Below, piece after piece: positions 9,045 through 17,495 of a DNA stretch of 64,000 nt. Source of the stretch: JACRBE01 sp964429005 (GTDB taxonomy: Bacteria; Chlamydiota; Chlamydiia; Chlamydiales; JACRBE01). Within the stretch, counting starts at the first letter, position 1. Every line of letters begins with the position of its first letter. The stretch is taken from contig CAYSAJ010000004.1 of the NCBI GenBank assembly GCA_964429005.1, positions 1-64,000 on the forward strand. Direction: 5' to 3'. The notes under the pieces are model-generated. The model made no database searches. It saw only the letters and a list, made by a program, of their open reading frames with translations, and was not told the origin of the DNA. The position numbers and the translations under genes are program-made.

Positions 9045-9073
9045 TTAAAGCCCTCTATGAGGGCTCTTTTTTT
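9045..9073 (+). terminator. Rho-independent terminator
   Basis: A 7-bp stem AGCCCTC / GAGGGCT (9049-9055 and 9059-9065) with a 3-base loop is followed by a T-rich run. It closes the gene ending at 9032. Confidence 0.8.
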
Positions 9074-9182
9074 CTTTTCGAGTTCTCTCCTTGCAAAAAA
9101 GCATGGTAGAAAAACCTTTGAATTTCTAGAATGACAATATTATCCAAAATATTTAACGTTCTGCCCAAGAGGAGTTATTATC

Positions 9183-10361
9183 ATGTCAAAAGCGTTCCAT
9201 ACTGTGTGTGTGGCTTTGGTATGCTTAGCCCAATCATCTGTTATGTCTGAAGAAGCTACGCAGAAAAATTCAACTGTTACATCCCCTGCTGCTAAAGCAA
9301 AACCTGCGTTTCAATCTTTTACTGGAAAAATTCTCGGAGCGAATGTCAGACTTCGCCTTGATGCGGATGTAGAAAGCCCTATCATTAAAGAATTAGAAAA
9401 AGGTCAAATGATCGTCGTTGTTGATGAAAAAAATGACTACTACGCGATCGAACCTTTAAAAGATATCAAAGCCTACATCTCTCGGAACTTTGTTCTAGAT
9501 AATACTGTAGAAGGAACGCGTGTGAACATTCGTTTAGCTCCAGATATGGACGCGCCAGTGATTACACACTTAAATAAAGGTGACCGCGTTGAGGGTATTC
9601 CAAGCACACAAAATCCAAAATGGATGGAGATCAACCCTCCTTCTGGCACAAGATTTTATATTGCTAAAGAGTTTGTAGAATATTTAGGCCCTGCAGACAT
9701 GAAAGAAAAGCGGGATAGAAAAATAGAAACAGCCTCTCAGCTTATGGAGAAAGCTCAACTCCAAGCACAATCTGAACTAAGAAAACCTTTTGAAGAAATG
9801 GATTATGATCGTTTAGTTTCAAGCTACCAAGCGATCATGGCAGATTACCAAGATCTCCCTGAATTTATTGAACAAGCAAAATCCAAACTCAGCACTATTC
9901 AAGAAACATATCTCCAAAAGAAACTCGCTTACCTTGAATCCAAAGCCGTATTTATGGATAAAGCTTCTCACTACGCTACAGCGCATCATGTAGCGAATGA
10001 TACAGAAAGTCCTCAAGAAAAAATGACTCCTAGCGAGCGCATGAAAATTTGGGAACCGATTGAAAGAAGCCTTTATTTAACATGGACAGAAATGAACCAT
10101 GCTAAATCTATGAAAGACTTTTATGAAGATCAAAAAGTGACAGCTTCTGTCATCTCTGGTGTCTTAGAGTCTTATGTAGAACCTGTAAAAAATAGACCAG
10201 GTGAGTACATCTTACGTGAAAGAGGTCTTCCTGTTGCCTATGTTTACTCTACTCAAGTAAATCTCCATCAATTTATTGGCAAGCAAGTTTCGGTTGTTGC
10301 TTCTCCTAGAACGAATAACAACTTTGCTTTCCCTGCCTACTACGTAATTGAAGTTCAATAA
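9183..10361 (+). CDS. Exported double-SH3 protein, Ctad1 (CT017)-like putative adhesin
   Basis: A 392-residue protein with an N-terminal signal peptide (about residues 1-22). Two bacterial SH3 repeats lie at about 47-105 and 110-168; both contain an N(V/I)RLxxDxDxP(V/I)Ixx(L)xKG pattern. A helical, probably coiled-coil region follows (175-260), then a C-terminal beta-rich part. C. trachomatis CT017 (Ctad1) has the same place after PhoH and CT016, and its SH3 domains bind host beta1 integrin (published; recalled from memory). The orthology here rests on architecture plus position. It is flanked by terminators on both sides, so it is transcribed alone. A general role in peptidoglycan or surface binding remains possible. 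Confidence 0.75.
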   Translation: MSKAFHTVCVALVCLAQSSVMSEEATQKNSTVTSPAAKAKPAFQSFTGKILGANVRLRLDADVESPIIKELEKGQMIVVVDEKNDYYAIEPLKDIKAYISRNFVLDNTVEGTRVNIRLAPDMDAPVITHLNKGDRVEGIPSTQNPKWMEINPPSGTRFYIAKEFVEYLGPADMKEKRDRKIETASQLMEKAQLQAQSELRKPFEEMDYDRLVSSYQAIMADYQDLPEFIEQAKSKLSTIQETYLQKKLAYLESKAVFMDKASHYATAHHVANDTESPQEKMTPSERMKIWEPIERSLYLTWTEMNHAKSMKDFYEDQKVTASVISGVLESYVEPVKNRPGEYILRERGLPVAYVYSTQVNLHQFIGKQVSVVASPRTNNNFAFPAYYVIEVQ

Positions 10362-10401
10362 ATCTTATCAAAGGGGCTGAAAAATTTCAGCTCTCTGCAC
10401 T

Positions 10402-10435
10402 AAAAAAAGAGCTGATCAAATGATCAGCTCTTTTT
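10402..10435. terminator. Bidirectional rho-independent terminator
   Basis: An 11-bp inverted repeat AGAGCTGATCA / TGATCAGCTCT with a very short loop is flanked by an A-run on the left and a T-run on the right. It serves the rightward gene ending at 10361 and the leftward gene ending at 10464. Confidence 0.9.
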
Positions 10436-10463
10436 CTATTTCTAATTTGCCTTAAAATCTTGT

Positions 10464-11072
10464 TTAGAAGCCAAGTCCATAGCTTAAAACAACGAGAGGA
10501 TACCAAAATACCTTTCCTCTTAAGCCCTCCCTGTGGGAGATTTGATTAGGATGGTACACAGGCCATGTGAGTTGCATTTGAACAAATCGATTGGCTCCTG
10601 TTTCGTTCGTGTATTTTTTACCTACAACGAACTCTGGAGAGAGACAAAGGTTATATTTGTGGCTCCACTTTTTATCTGCATGTCTGCCATGCAGATTTTC
10701 ATAAAGGCCCGCTACTCCAAGACCTGCTCCCGCATAGAGCTGAGAATGGACATTGGGAGTAAAATAATAATGGTAGAGCCAAGCTGCTTTAAGCTGCGTC
10801 GCATAATAGACTGTATTTAAAGAAAGAGAAATGTCTTGGCCATGATGATCCCACTGGGTTCTATAACCGAGTGCGAAGTTAGGAACAAGAATAGGCAGAG
10901 GGCCCACTCCTAAGCTCACGTAACCAAAGGAGTCCCCTACATCGGCTTGATGTGAGGTGTCTGTATAGACAGGGGCGTTAACAGTGCCTACTAATACTCT
11001 GTTTTCTTCAAAGGCATAAATAGAACTTAGACAAAATAATGATATGAAAAGTGTTGTGATATACTTATTCAT
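10464..11072 (-). CDS. Putative small outer-membrane beta-barrel protein
   Basis: A 202-residue protein with a clear signal peptide (cleavage after about residue 20, SIYA). The mature part is rich in alternating aromatic/polar strands (for example QLYAGAGLGVAGLY and HSQLYAG), with a C-terminal Phe (YGLGF) typical of outer-membrane barrels. The length suits an eight-stranded barrel of the OmpW/PagL or OMP_b-brl class. No exact family is recognised. It is preceded by a good ribosome site (AAGGAGGTGA) and ends at a shared bidirectional terminator. Confidence 0.7.
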   Translation of the reverse strand: MNKYITTLFISLFCLSSIYAFEENRVLVGTVNAPVYTDTSHQADVGDSFGYVSLGVGPLPILVPNFALGYRTQWDHHGQDISLSLNTVYYATQLKAAWLYHYYFTPNVHSQLYAGAGLGVAGLYENLHGRHADKKWSHKYNLCLSPEFVVGKKYTNETGANRFVQMQLTWPVYHPNQISHREGLRGKVFWYPLVVLSYGLGF

Positions 11073-11255
11073 AAATCACCTCCTTGTTGTTGGAAGAAAT
11101 ATTAATTTTACCAAAATCAAGGATTAACCAAAGAAAAATTAACTGAATTAACTTTCGAATTCAGAAATTAATTTTTAAATTATCTTTGATCAAATAAAAT
11201 ATTATCCAAAAAATACAGCTGAGAGCATGTTCTGAATAGGACTTGAGCATTTAAG

Positions 11256-11303
11256 AAAAAAAACCAGCTCTTCCTATTTTTTTTCAGAAAAAAATAGGAA
11301 GAG
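11256..11303 (-). terminator. Strong rho-independent terminator for rmuC
   Basis: A long perfect inverted repeat of about 16 bp, CTCTTCCTATTTTTTT paired with its complement around 11268-11303, is followed on the minus strand by CTGG and an 8-base T-run. It lies 8 bases beyond the rmuC stop. Confidence 0.85.
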
Positions 11304-11311
11304 GAAAAAAT

Positions 11312-12592
11312 TCAGGCATCAAGTTCAAGAAGAGGGGCGATTTCAGGATCAACTTTCGCTTTGCGTTCTACTTCTTCAATAGGATCAAGTGTGATTTCAT
11401 GGGACGCTGCGCCAAGCTCTTGGAATTTTCGAGCAGTCACAAGCACTCTTGCATCGTAAGATCCCATCGCTTTATTAAAATGATCTACGCATGAGTTAAG
11501 CTGACGCCCAAGTCCTTGAAAATGTCTGCTTAGATCAAATAGCCTCTTATGTAGCTCTGCTCCTAGGCGAGCGACCTCTTTATAACCTTCAGATAGTTTT
11601 GCTTCTTTCCAGCTATAGGCTATAGCCTTAAGAAGACCAATTAAGGTTGATGGGGTTGCTAAAACGACATTTTCCCCAGCAGCGAGTTCAATAAGACTTG
11701 GGTCTACTTGAAGGGCTGCTTGGAAAAGTGTATCTGTGGGTAAGAACAAGATCACAAATTCAGGAGTACTCTCTAGATGTTGCCAATAGCTTTTTTTTCC
11801 AAGCATAGCAATATGTTGACGTAGCTGTCTTGCATGGCTCTCTAAGTGAGTGAGTTTTTTTTCTTCGTCCTCCTCACCGATAGAATCAAGAAAAGCTTGG
11901 AGTGGCACTTTAGAATCGATGATAATATTGCGCTCTCCTGGAAGCTTGATCATCATATCAGGGCGCAATGTTTCTTCTTTTGTAGGTAATGTAGGTTGCT
12001 CCAGAAAATCGCAGTACTGGATAAGCCCCGTTAGTTCAACAATTCGGCGCAGTTGAATTTCACCCCAGCGTCCCCTCACATCTGGCAATCTTAATGCTTT
12101 AATTAAGTTGGCCGTTTCTTTTTTAAGCTCTTTTTCTGAGTCGGCAAGCTGGCGGAGCTGCTCTTTGAGAAGGATCGTTTCTCCCCTTCTCTCTTTTTCC
12201 CATTCCTTAATTCCCCCATCGAGTTTTTGGAGACTTTCTTGGAGGGGTTTGACAAGGTTTTCGATCGATTGTGATTTGACATCGAGCTCCCCTTTAGACT
12301 TTTGATGATGGACTTCAAAAGCTTGATGAGCGAGGAGTAAAAACTGCTCATTATTTTTCGACAAAGCCTCCCGAGATAGGGCTTCAAATTTTTCGGAGAG
12401 TTGCTCTTTTGCCTCTTCGATTGAGGCGATTTTTTCTTCATAAATCCTTTTCTCAAATTCTAAAGTTAGTTGAAGTTGTTGATTCCTTTCATGGAGTTTT
12501 TGTATCTTTTCTTTATGATAAAACTCTCTGTAGATTGCAAAAATGACACTACCTGCTATGCCCATGCCTAACACCCAAAATTCTTCTACCAT
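11312..12592 (-). CDS. rmuC: RmuC-family protein
   Basis: The 426-residue protein has an N-terminal membrane anchor (about 4-21), a long coiled coil (25-170) and the RmuC domain (about 170-400), with typical segments such as VRGRWGEIQLRRIVE, LRPDMMIKLPG and IIIDSKVPL. The latter resembles a PD-(D/E)xK nuclease-like core. RmuC limits inversion at short inverted repeats in E. coli, and its exact reaction is not settled. C. trachomatis has an rmuC gene (CT825, from memory) next to pssA, and the same pair is here 4 kb apart. It is divergent from the LexA-like gene, and the two coding regions overlap at their 5' ends if both annotated starts are right. Confidence 0.9.
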   Translation of the reverse strand: MVEEFWVLGMGIAGSVIFAIYREFYHKEKIQKLHERNQQLQLTLEFEKRIYEEKIASIEEAKEQLSEKFEALSREALSKNNEQFLLLAHQAFEVHHQKSKGELDVKSQSIENLVKPLQESLQKLDGGIKEWEKERRGETILLKEQLRQLADSEKELKKETANLIKALRLPDVRGRWGEIQLRRIVELTGLIQYCDFLEQPTLPTKEETLRPDMMIKLPGERNIIIDSKVPLQAFLDSIGEEDEEKKLTHLESHARQLRQHIAMLGKKSYWQHLESTPEFVILFLPTDTLFQAALQVDPSLIELAAGENVVLATPSTLIGLLKAIAYSWKEAKLSEGYKEVARLGAELHKRLFDLSRHFQGLGRQLNSCVDHFNKAMGSYDARVLVTARKFQELGAASHEITLDPIEEVERKAKVDPEIAPLLELDA

Positions 12593-13223
12593 CCTTTTAA
12601 CCCCCCATCAGAAAAAAATTTTCGATTATATTCGTGACTTTGTAGAAAAAAATCATTATTCCCCAAGCTTTAGAGAAATTCAATCTCACTTTTCGTTTTC
12701 ATCCCTTTCTTCTGTTCATAAACACCTTAAGACCTTAGAAAAAAAAGGTGTTATTACCTATCAAAAGGGAGAGAGACGCTCTATTTCAATCGCGCAAGAA
12801 AAGAAAATCGAGCCCGAGGTTCTCCCTTCTTTAGACTATATATTATTACCGATTATTGCCGAGCTCATCGTAGGTCAGCCTCTTCATCTCTTTTCTAGAG
12901 TGCAAGCAAAACTCCCAGTGCCGCGATCTATCCTTCTTCATCCTCAGGAAGCTCACGTATTGCAACTGACGGGTTCTTCTCTTTTGCCTTTTCATCTTTG
13001 CAATCAAGACTTCTTAATCATAGAACCGAGAAAAGATCTTCATGAAAATGATTTGCTTCTTGTTCGTGATAAACTCGGTAAGTATATGATTAGGCGCTTT
13101 AATGCAGAAAAAGAATCTTCTTACGGAGATCCTCTATTTTTGCATGAAGAGGACATCAAATATGGCTCTTATCTTGTCATGGCCACTGTGGTTTTTGTGC
13201 TACGAAACTGCAGCCTAAGTTAG
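12543..13223 (+). CDS. LexA-like repressor with degenerate self-cleavage site
   Basis: A 226-residue protein with an N-terminal winged helix like LexA (TPHQKKIFDYIRDFVEKNHY, then SPSFREIQ and SSVHKHLKTLEKKGVI) and a C-terminal S24-peptidase-like domain. By alignment to E. coli LexA from memory, the Ala-Gly cleavage pair is Val110-Gly111, the nucleophile is kept as Ser146 (TGSSL), but the catalytic Lys falls on Arg184 (YMIRRF). It may therefore be a non-cleavable regulator. The first ATG at 12543 puts the 5' end inside rmuC; ATGs at 12558 and 12564 are alternatives, and none has a good ribosome site. The 3' end overlaps the convergent gene by 9 bases. LexA is absent from Chlamydiaceae. Confidence 0.75.
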   Translation: MTLPAMPMPNTQNSSTILLTPHQKKIFDYIRDFVEKNHYSPSFREIQSHFSFSSLSSVHKHLKTLEKKGVITYQKGERRSISIAQEKKIEPEVLPSLDYILLPIIAELIVGQPLHLFSRVQAKLPVPRSILLHPQEAHVLQLTGSSLLPFHLCNQDFLIIEPRKDLHENDLLLVRDKLGKYMIRRFNAEKESSYGDPLFLHEEDIKYGSYLVMATVVFVLRNCSLS

Positions 13224-13583
13224 AAAGGGTTTCATTTTAGGAACAAACCCCTGAACGATCCCCATGGTCAAATAGGGTAAAAAAAGGGTAAAACTCATAT
13301 AAGTCTCAGATTCAGGATTTTCTAAAGAAAATTGACGATGATACCAATCTTGCAGGGGATGGTCAGCTGCTAGAATAAAGGTTATTGGAAGTAAAAGAAG
13401 GGCAAAAACCGATCGCACAGCACCCTCTACTAGGGTGGCTAGGGCAAAGACCTCCATAATAACGGCAGTAACAGGGCGAATAAAAACAGTTTGTAAAAAA
13501 AAATTTGAACACCCTTCCCGATCCCTTACATGGTCTGTATAGTATTTACAAAGATTAGAAACACAAGTGTTTGGAATCGCCAT
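13215..13583 (-). CDS. Small Inc-like membrane protein
   Basis: A 122-residue protein that consists mainly of a hydrophobic region (about 30-75, with LVEGAVRSVFALLLLPITFIL) and a second, shorter hydrophobic patch near the C-terminus. The stretch from YYTDHV to DWYHRQF can be lined up with residues 8-80 of the divergently transcribed protein at 13762 (FYQAAI to AYKIL), including the pattern LVE-x-(5)-A-x-x-LLP. This hints at a common N-terminal membrane domain. There is no known family. It shares an AT-rich divergent control region with 13762. Confidence 0.6.
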   Translation of the reverse strand: MAIPNTCVSNLCKYYTDHVRDREGCSNFFLQTVFIRPVTAVIMEVFALATLVEGAVRSVFALLLLPITFILAADHPLQDWYHRQFSLENPESETYMSFTLFLPYLTMGIVQGFVPKMKPFLT

Positions 13584-13761
13584 TTCTCTTTATCTGGATA
13601 AAGAAAAAAATAATAGCACATTAATTTGATTTTTCAATTAAAATTTTTAATTGACTTTATACAAAATCAAACAACAAAATTTATTTATAATTAATTTTTT
13701 AATTAATATTATTTTATTTAATAAAAGCGATTGTTATAATTCCCTTAAAACTAGGACTTTT

Positions 13762-15567
13762 ATGATCCAAATCAATGAGCCACTTTTTTACCAAGCTGCT
13801 ATTCAGTTTAGAGAAAATGTGATCTGCGGTTCACACAAGGAACCGATTCATGATTATTGGAAAGCACCCCTCCAAGGAGTCATTTTTCTCTCTCTTGCCG
13901 TTGGAGGCATAGTTGAGCTCGTTACAAAGACGGCGCTTGCTATTTTGCTTTTTCTTCCTATGGCCTGTGTTGCAGTATATGATTCAAGACTCGCTTATAA
14001 GATTTTGAACTTAATCAATCCCTCTCCAATAGCAACTGTTAGTAAAGTTTGTCAATTAGTTGTTATTGCATTTCGCGGCTTAAGTTTTGAGATGAGCTAT
14101 CAATCGAACATTCAAGACATTTACCATTTTATAGAGAACCAGCATACAGAAACTTGTCGCATTCTGAACCAATACTCTTTTGACTGTCCAAATCAACTAC
14201 ATCAAGAGCTTCCAGTCCTCATGAATTATTGCTTAAGAAATAATCGTGTAGAGATCATTGATTACATCATTGAGCATCCAAGGATCATTGATTCGCAGCT
14301 GCGCCCTTTAGCCCAAGCCATCCGGAGGGGAGATGAGCAGGCGTTCAGCCGCACACTAGCCCAGTATCCCCAGCAAGTATCACAAGTTCATGCAATATGG
14401 TTGGGTCATTTAGCTATTAGGTATTATCCTGAAACAGCACTGCTTACATTGCTCCCTGAAATAGGAATTAATCTAAATCCGACAACGGATCCTCAACGTG
14501 GTATCCTTATTGGTCTTTTCCAATTTGCCATCTCGCAAAATAAACATCATTTCATTCGATCTTTTCTCCTTTTACCTCAATTAACTCACACTTACTACGA
14601 GAGTCTTGTCAGGGAACTTCCTGATTCTTCTTTTAGGGATCCAGGCATACAAAATGTGATTTTAGAAAAAGTTGCACTTGTAAATAGCCAAATATTTAAA
14701 ACAAATATGATAGAAGTAGCCCTACAAAAAAATGCCCCTCAAGATTTTATCCGAAATCTCCTTGGCGCGACCCCTGCACTGTCACAAGAAGAGACCCAAA
14801 ACCTCTTTGAAATTTCTCTTCGAAGCGGGCGTGAAGATTTATATGGTATGTTTTTAGAAGCAGGAGCTCACATAGATGGGTCTGTGGCAACTAGAGAGCC
14901 TCTTACAAGAACTCACTTTCCTCTCCATATCGTTTTAGGATGGATTCGGCCTCAAGGATCTTTTGTTGGCAACCTAGTGCGTGGTGGTCGCCTTCATTGG
15001 GAACCTCCTCGAATGGAAAGACCTTATTTTATGACTGATAAAACTCCTGCTGTAGCAGATTCTATTGAGCCTCTCTGCCGCGACATATTTGAGACCCTGC
15101 AGTTTATTGTTAAACAGAGACTTTTGTTTTTCTATGGGGCTGCTCGTTTTAATCCTACCCCCGATGAGTTTTTCTCAAGAGAAGAGGGAGCTTCTCCAAG
15201 CCTTCATCTAGCCGGCTTTTGGACTGCTTATGCAATGTCTCAAAAAGTGCCGCTAAGTACTCTTATGGATACTCGGGTTCCAATTACTATTTTTTGGGGG
15301 GGGCCTCCATCTATACGTGATTTGACCACAAGATCTGATCATCTACGTACCTTGGTCAGAAATTCGATGGCTCTTGCTATCGAATCCATCACAGGGCGTG
15401 TACCCACTGAAGTGCAGCTAGAACTCAACGATGAAACCTTAGACTCTGTTGCTGTAGGCGTCTTTAATGCATTTAGAGATTATACGCTTCATGAGGCAGG
15501 AGGCTTAGCTTGGAGGCGCAGAAGGGCTGCTATTTTCGGTTTATGTGATGAAAGTAACTGGACTTAG
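13762..15567 (+). CDS. Large membrane-anchored hypothetical protein, possibly ankyrin-like
   Basis: The ATG at 13762 gives 601 residues and has AGGAC nearby; the longer frame from 13651 reads through AT-rich leader and is rejected. Residues 30-80 hold two hydrophobic segments similar in layout to other Inc-like proteins in this window. The middle (about 110-380) is helical with short helix-pair units such as LRNNRVEIIDYIIEHP and LRSGREDLYGMFLEAGAHID that resemble degenerate ankyrin repeats. The C-terminal 200 residues are unassigned. A G8 tract lies at 15296-15303. A host-interaction role is plausible but unproven. Confidence 0.7.
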   Translation: MIQINEPLFYQAAIQFRENVICGSHKEPIHDYWKAPLQGVIFLSLAVGGIVELVTKTALAILLFLPMACVAVYDSRLAYKILNLINPSPIATVSKVCQLVVIAFRGLSFEMSYQSNIQDIYHFIENQHTETCRILNQYSFDCPNQLHQELPVLMNYCLRNNRVEIIDYIIEHPRIIDSQLRPLAQAIRRGDEQAFSRTLAQYPQQVSQVHAIWLGHLAIRYYPETALLTLLPEIGINLNPTTDPQRGILIGLFQFAISQNKHHFIRSFLLLPQLTHTYYESLVRELPDSSFRDPGIQNVILEKVALVNSQIFKTNMIEVALQKNAPQDFIRNLLGATPALSQEETQNLFEISLRSGREDLYGMFLEAGAHIDGSVATREPLTRTHFPLHIVLGWIRPQGSFVGNLVRGGRLHWEPPRMERPYFMTDKTPAVADSIEPLCRDIFETLQFIVKQRLLFFYGAARFNPTPDEFFSREEGASPSLHLAGFWTAYAMSQKVPLSTLMDTRVPITIFWGGPPSIRDLTTRSDHLRTLVRNSMALAIESITGRVPTEVQLELNDETLDSVAVGVFNAFRDYTLHEAGGLAWRRRRAAIFGLCDESNWT

Positions 15568-15573
15568 GGTACC

Positions 15574-16512
15574 ATGAAATCCTCTCTTGTAGTTTTTCTC
15601 ACATCCTTATTTTTACTGCTGTTTTCAGAGCCCCATCCTTGGCTTTCTTTGCAAAAGGTCTACCCTTTGTCTCAAATCCATCCTCATGAAGGCTCTTATT
15701 TTACTTCAAGTGATCGTCATGAGATTGGAGAAATGGACGCAGATAAAATTGTTAAAGTATATGACCTCAAAGACTCAAGAGGAGAGATGATCTTTGATCA
15801 AGATAAGAAAGCACTCTCTTTTGCTCAGGAAAATCATCTGCCAACAGTTTTTCCTATAGAGTACACCGATCAGACCATTATTATGGAAAAAGCAAGTGGG
15901 TTATCTTTTGATCAGATTCTTTCAGAGGTAGCGAAAAATCCAAAGGATGAAAAAAGACTTTGTGGTGCGATGAAAAGCATCGCTACCTCTTTGGGAAAAT
16001 TGCATACAGTTGATGTTCCCTTTTCTTCTCCCTTTAAGTCGTATTCAGACCGCACCCTTCTTAAAGACTTTATCAATCAAAAAGAGGCCCTTCATTTAAC
16101 CTATGATCCTCAGAAGTTAATCCCTTATCATCTGCAGCTTAAATCAAACCATCATCCTCATAGAGGACTAGTTCATAAAGATCTCCACCCGGGGAACATC
16201 TATATTAACGAGGACGATAGTAAGTCGACCTTTATTGATCTTACCACTCTTCAAACGGGCGACACGACCTATGATGTCGCTCTCTTTTTAGCCCACTTTG
16301 AGGGAGTCGCAACCTATTATGGTATCGATCCTATTCTTCAGAAAAAGGGGAAAGAATCCTTCATAAAAGAATATAAAAAGCAGATCCCCATTCATGATGA
16401 GGATCTGCTGTATCAAGACCATCTCGCTAGAATGGAACTCGTGGAAGATTATGCAGGGATACCTGTTTTATCATCTTGGGCAAAAGAGCACTTTACTCAG
16501 AAAATTTCTTAA
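15574..16512 (+). CDS. Phosphotransferase (APH/choline-kinase-like) with N-terminal signal or anchor
   Basis: This 312-residue protein opens with a hydrophobic export-like segment (residues 1-18). The remainder resembles an aminoglycoside/choline phosphotransferase fold: a MEKASG hinge near residue 110, the catalytic loop VHKDLHPGN (about 202-210) and a possible metal site IDLTTL, where the usual second acidic residue of IDxE/D is replaced. It follows the preceding gene by 6 bases and overlaps pssA convergently by 4. An exported kinase-like protein is unusual. Substrate (choline, ethanolamine, sugar or protein) cannot be told. It may be inactive at the metal site. Confidence 0.7.
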   Translation: MKSSLVVFLTSLFLLLFSEPHPWLSLQKVYPLSQIHPHEGSYFTSSDRHEIGEMDADKIVKVYDLKDSRGEMIFDQDKKALSFAQENHLPTVFPIEYTDQTIIMEKASGLSFDQILSEVAKNPKDEKRLCGAMKSIATSLGKLHTVDVPFSSPFKSYSDRTLLKDFINQKEALHLTYDPQKLIPYHLQLKSNHHPHRGLVHKDLHPGNIYINEDDSKSTFIDLTTLQTGDTTYDVALFLAHFEGVATYYGIDPILQKKGKESFIKEYKKQIPIHDEDLLYQDHLARMELVEDYAGIPVLSSWAKEHFTQKIS

Positions 16513-17345
16513 AGATCATCTTCATCATGATCCGTATCAAATTCTTGAAGAGTTTTTGACTCTTTGCTCGTGAATTTACGGATCGTAGACAAAGCAATTC
16601 CACTAAATACATAAGCTAATGAAAGAAGAAGAAAAAGAAGGGGCATGAAGTAAAGGATGCCAAAGAGGATAAAGACCGCTAATACAGCCGTTAAAAAAAC
16701 CAGATAGATCGAATGAATCCGAACACGGATCGATTTTACTGCAGGGAACTTCCAACGACTGATCATTAAATATCCAAGCAAGACCAAAGTACAAATCATA
16801 ATAATGATCTTCGTTTGCATAGAGACAGGGACAAAGTCTTGAGCTAGAGGCCAGCTAAAGAAGAGGTTCATGGCAACAGCGACGGCAGCGGCGCCAGGAG
16901 TTGGCAGACCGACAAACGTTGTCTTGCACAAAAGCTCCGCCTGCTTGTCTCCTTTAGCTTCACTTTTTATAATCATAAAACGGACAAGGCGAAGGACTGT
17001 GCACATCGAATAGATCATAGAGGCGCCGATCGCAAAAAAGCCAAGCAAGGTATTGGTTTTGAGATCAATGCTTGCTAAAAAGAGAACCGATGGGGCGATT
17101 CCAAAACAAATCGCATCGGACATAGAGTCAAATAATATTCCAAATTCACTTTCTGCACGAAAAATACGAGCTAAAGCTCCATCGAGTAAATCTGCAAAAG
17201 CTGCAAAGAGTAAAAGCCATGCAGATGTGTAGATCATCGAATATAGTGAAGCTTCAAAAGGAAAAATCACGCGAAAAATCACAAAAAGTCCACATGACAA
17301 ACCGAAAGCTGTTATAATATTGGGAATTAAAAAGACTCTTCTCAT
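16509..17345 (-). CDS. pssA: CDP-diacylglycerol-serine O-phosphatidyltransferase
   Basis: This inner-membrane enzyme joins CDP-diacylglycerol and serine to make phosphatidylserine, the precursor of phosphatidylethanolamine. The 278-residue protein has about eight hydrophobic segments. The CDP-alcohol phosphotransferase signature D-G-x2-A-R-x8-G-x3-D-x3-D is intact, as DGALAR followed by FGILFDSMSD. The opening IPNIITAFGLSCG is typical of PssA. The C-terminus is acidic (DTDHDEDDL). pssA next to nrdA matches C. trachomatis CT826-CT827 as recalled, though here the two are divergent. Confidence 0.92.
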   Translation of the reverse strand: MRRVFLIPNIITAFGLSCGLFVIFRVIFPFEASLYSMIYTSAWLLLFAAFADLLDGALARIFRAESEFGILFDSMSDAICFGIAPSVLFLASIDLKTNTLLGFFAIGASMIYSMCTVLRLVRFMIIKSEAKGDKQAELLCKTTFVGLPTPGAAAVAVAMNLFFSWPLAQDFVPVSMQTKIIIMICTLVLLGYLMISRWKFPAVKSIRVRIHSIYLVFLTAVLAVFILFGILYFMPLLFLLLSLAYVFSGIALSTIRKFTSKESKTLQEFDTDHDEDDL

Positions 17346-17467
17346 GATATATAGACAAAAAAAAAGCAGCGAATTTTTTTGCTGCGCTTGATTACAAGTT
17401 CAAGATAACAAAAAAATGAATTCGTAATCAACTGGGATTGTTTATGTTGAAAATATTGCGAATTTTT

Positions 17468-17495
17468 TTGTAGACTTTTTCCACTTTCCTACAAT
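17468..17495 (+). promoter_or_regulatory. Candidate nrdAB promoter
   Basis: TTGTAG (17468-17473) and TACAAT (17490-17495) are separated by 16 bases. The -10 overlaps the first NrdR-like box. A purine-rich stretch and the nrdA ATG lie about 85 bases further on. Confidence 0.55.

Noticed and set aside
13651..13761. N-terminal extension of the 601-residue protein
   Set aside because: It would be encoded by an AT-rich leader, giving an Asn/Ile/Lys-rich stretch with no domain; ATG 13762 has a better ribosome site.
17356..17382. GCAGC...GCTGC hairpin upstream of nrdA as a terminator or attenuator
   Set aside because: The 5-bp stem with a loop of Ts is weak, has no following T-run on the plus strand, and lies before the proposed promoter.
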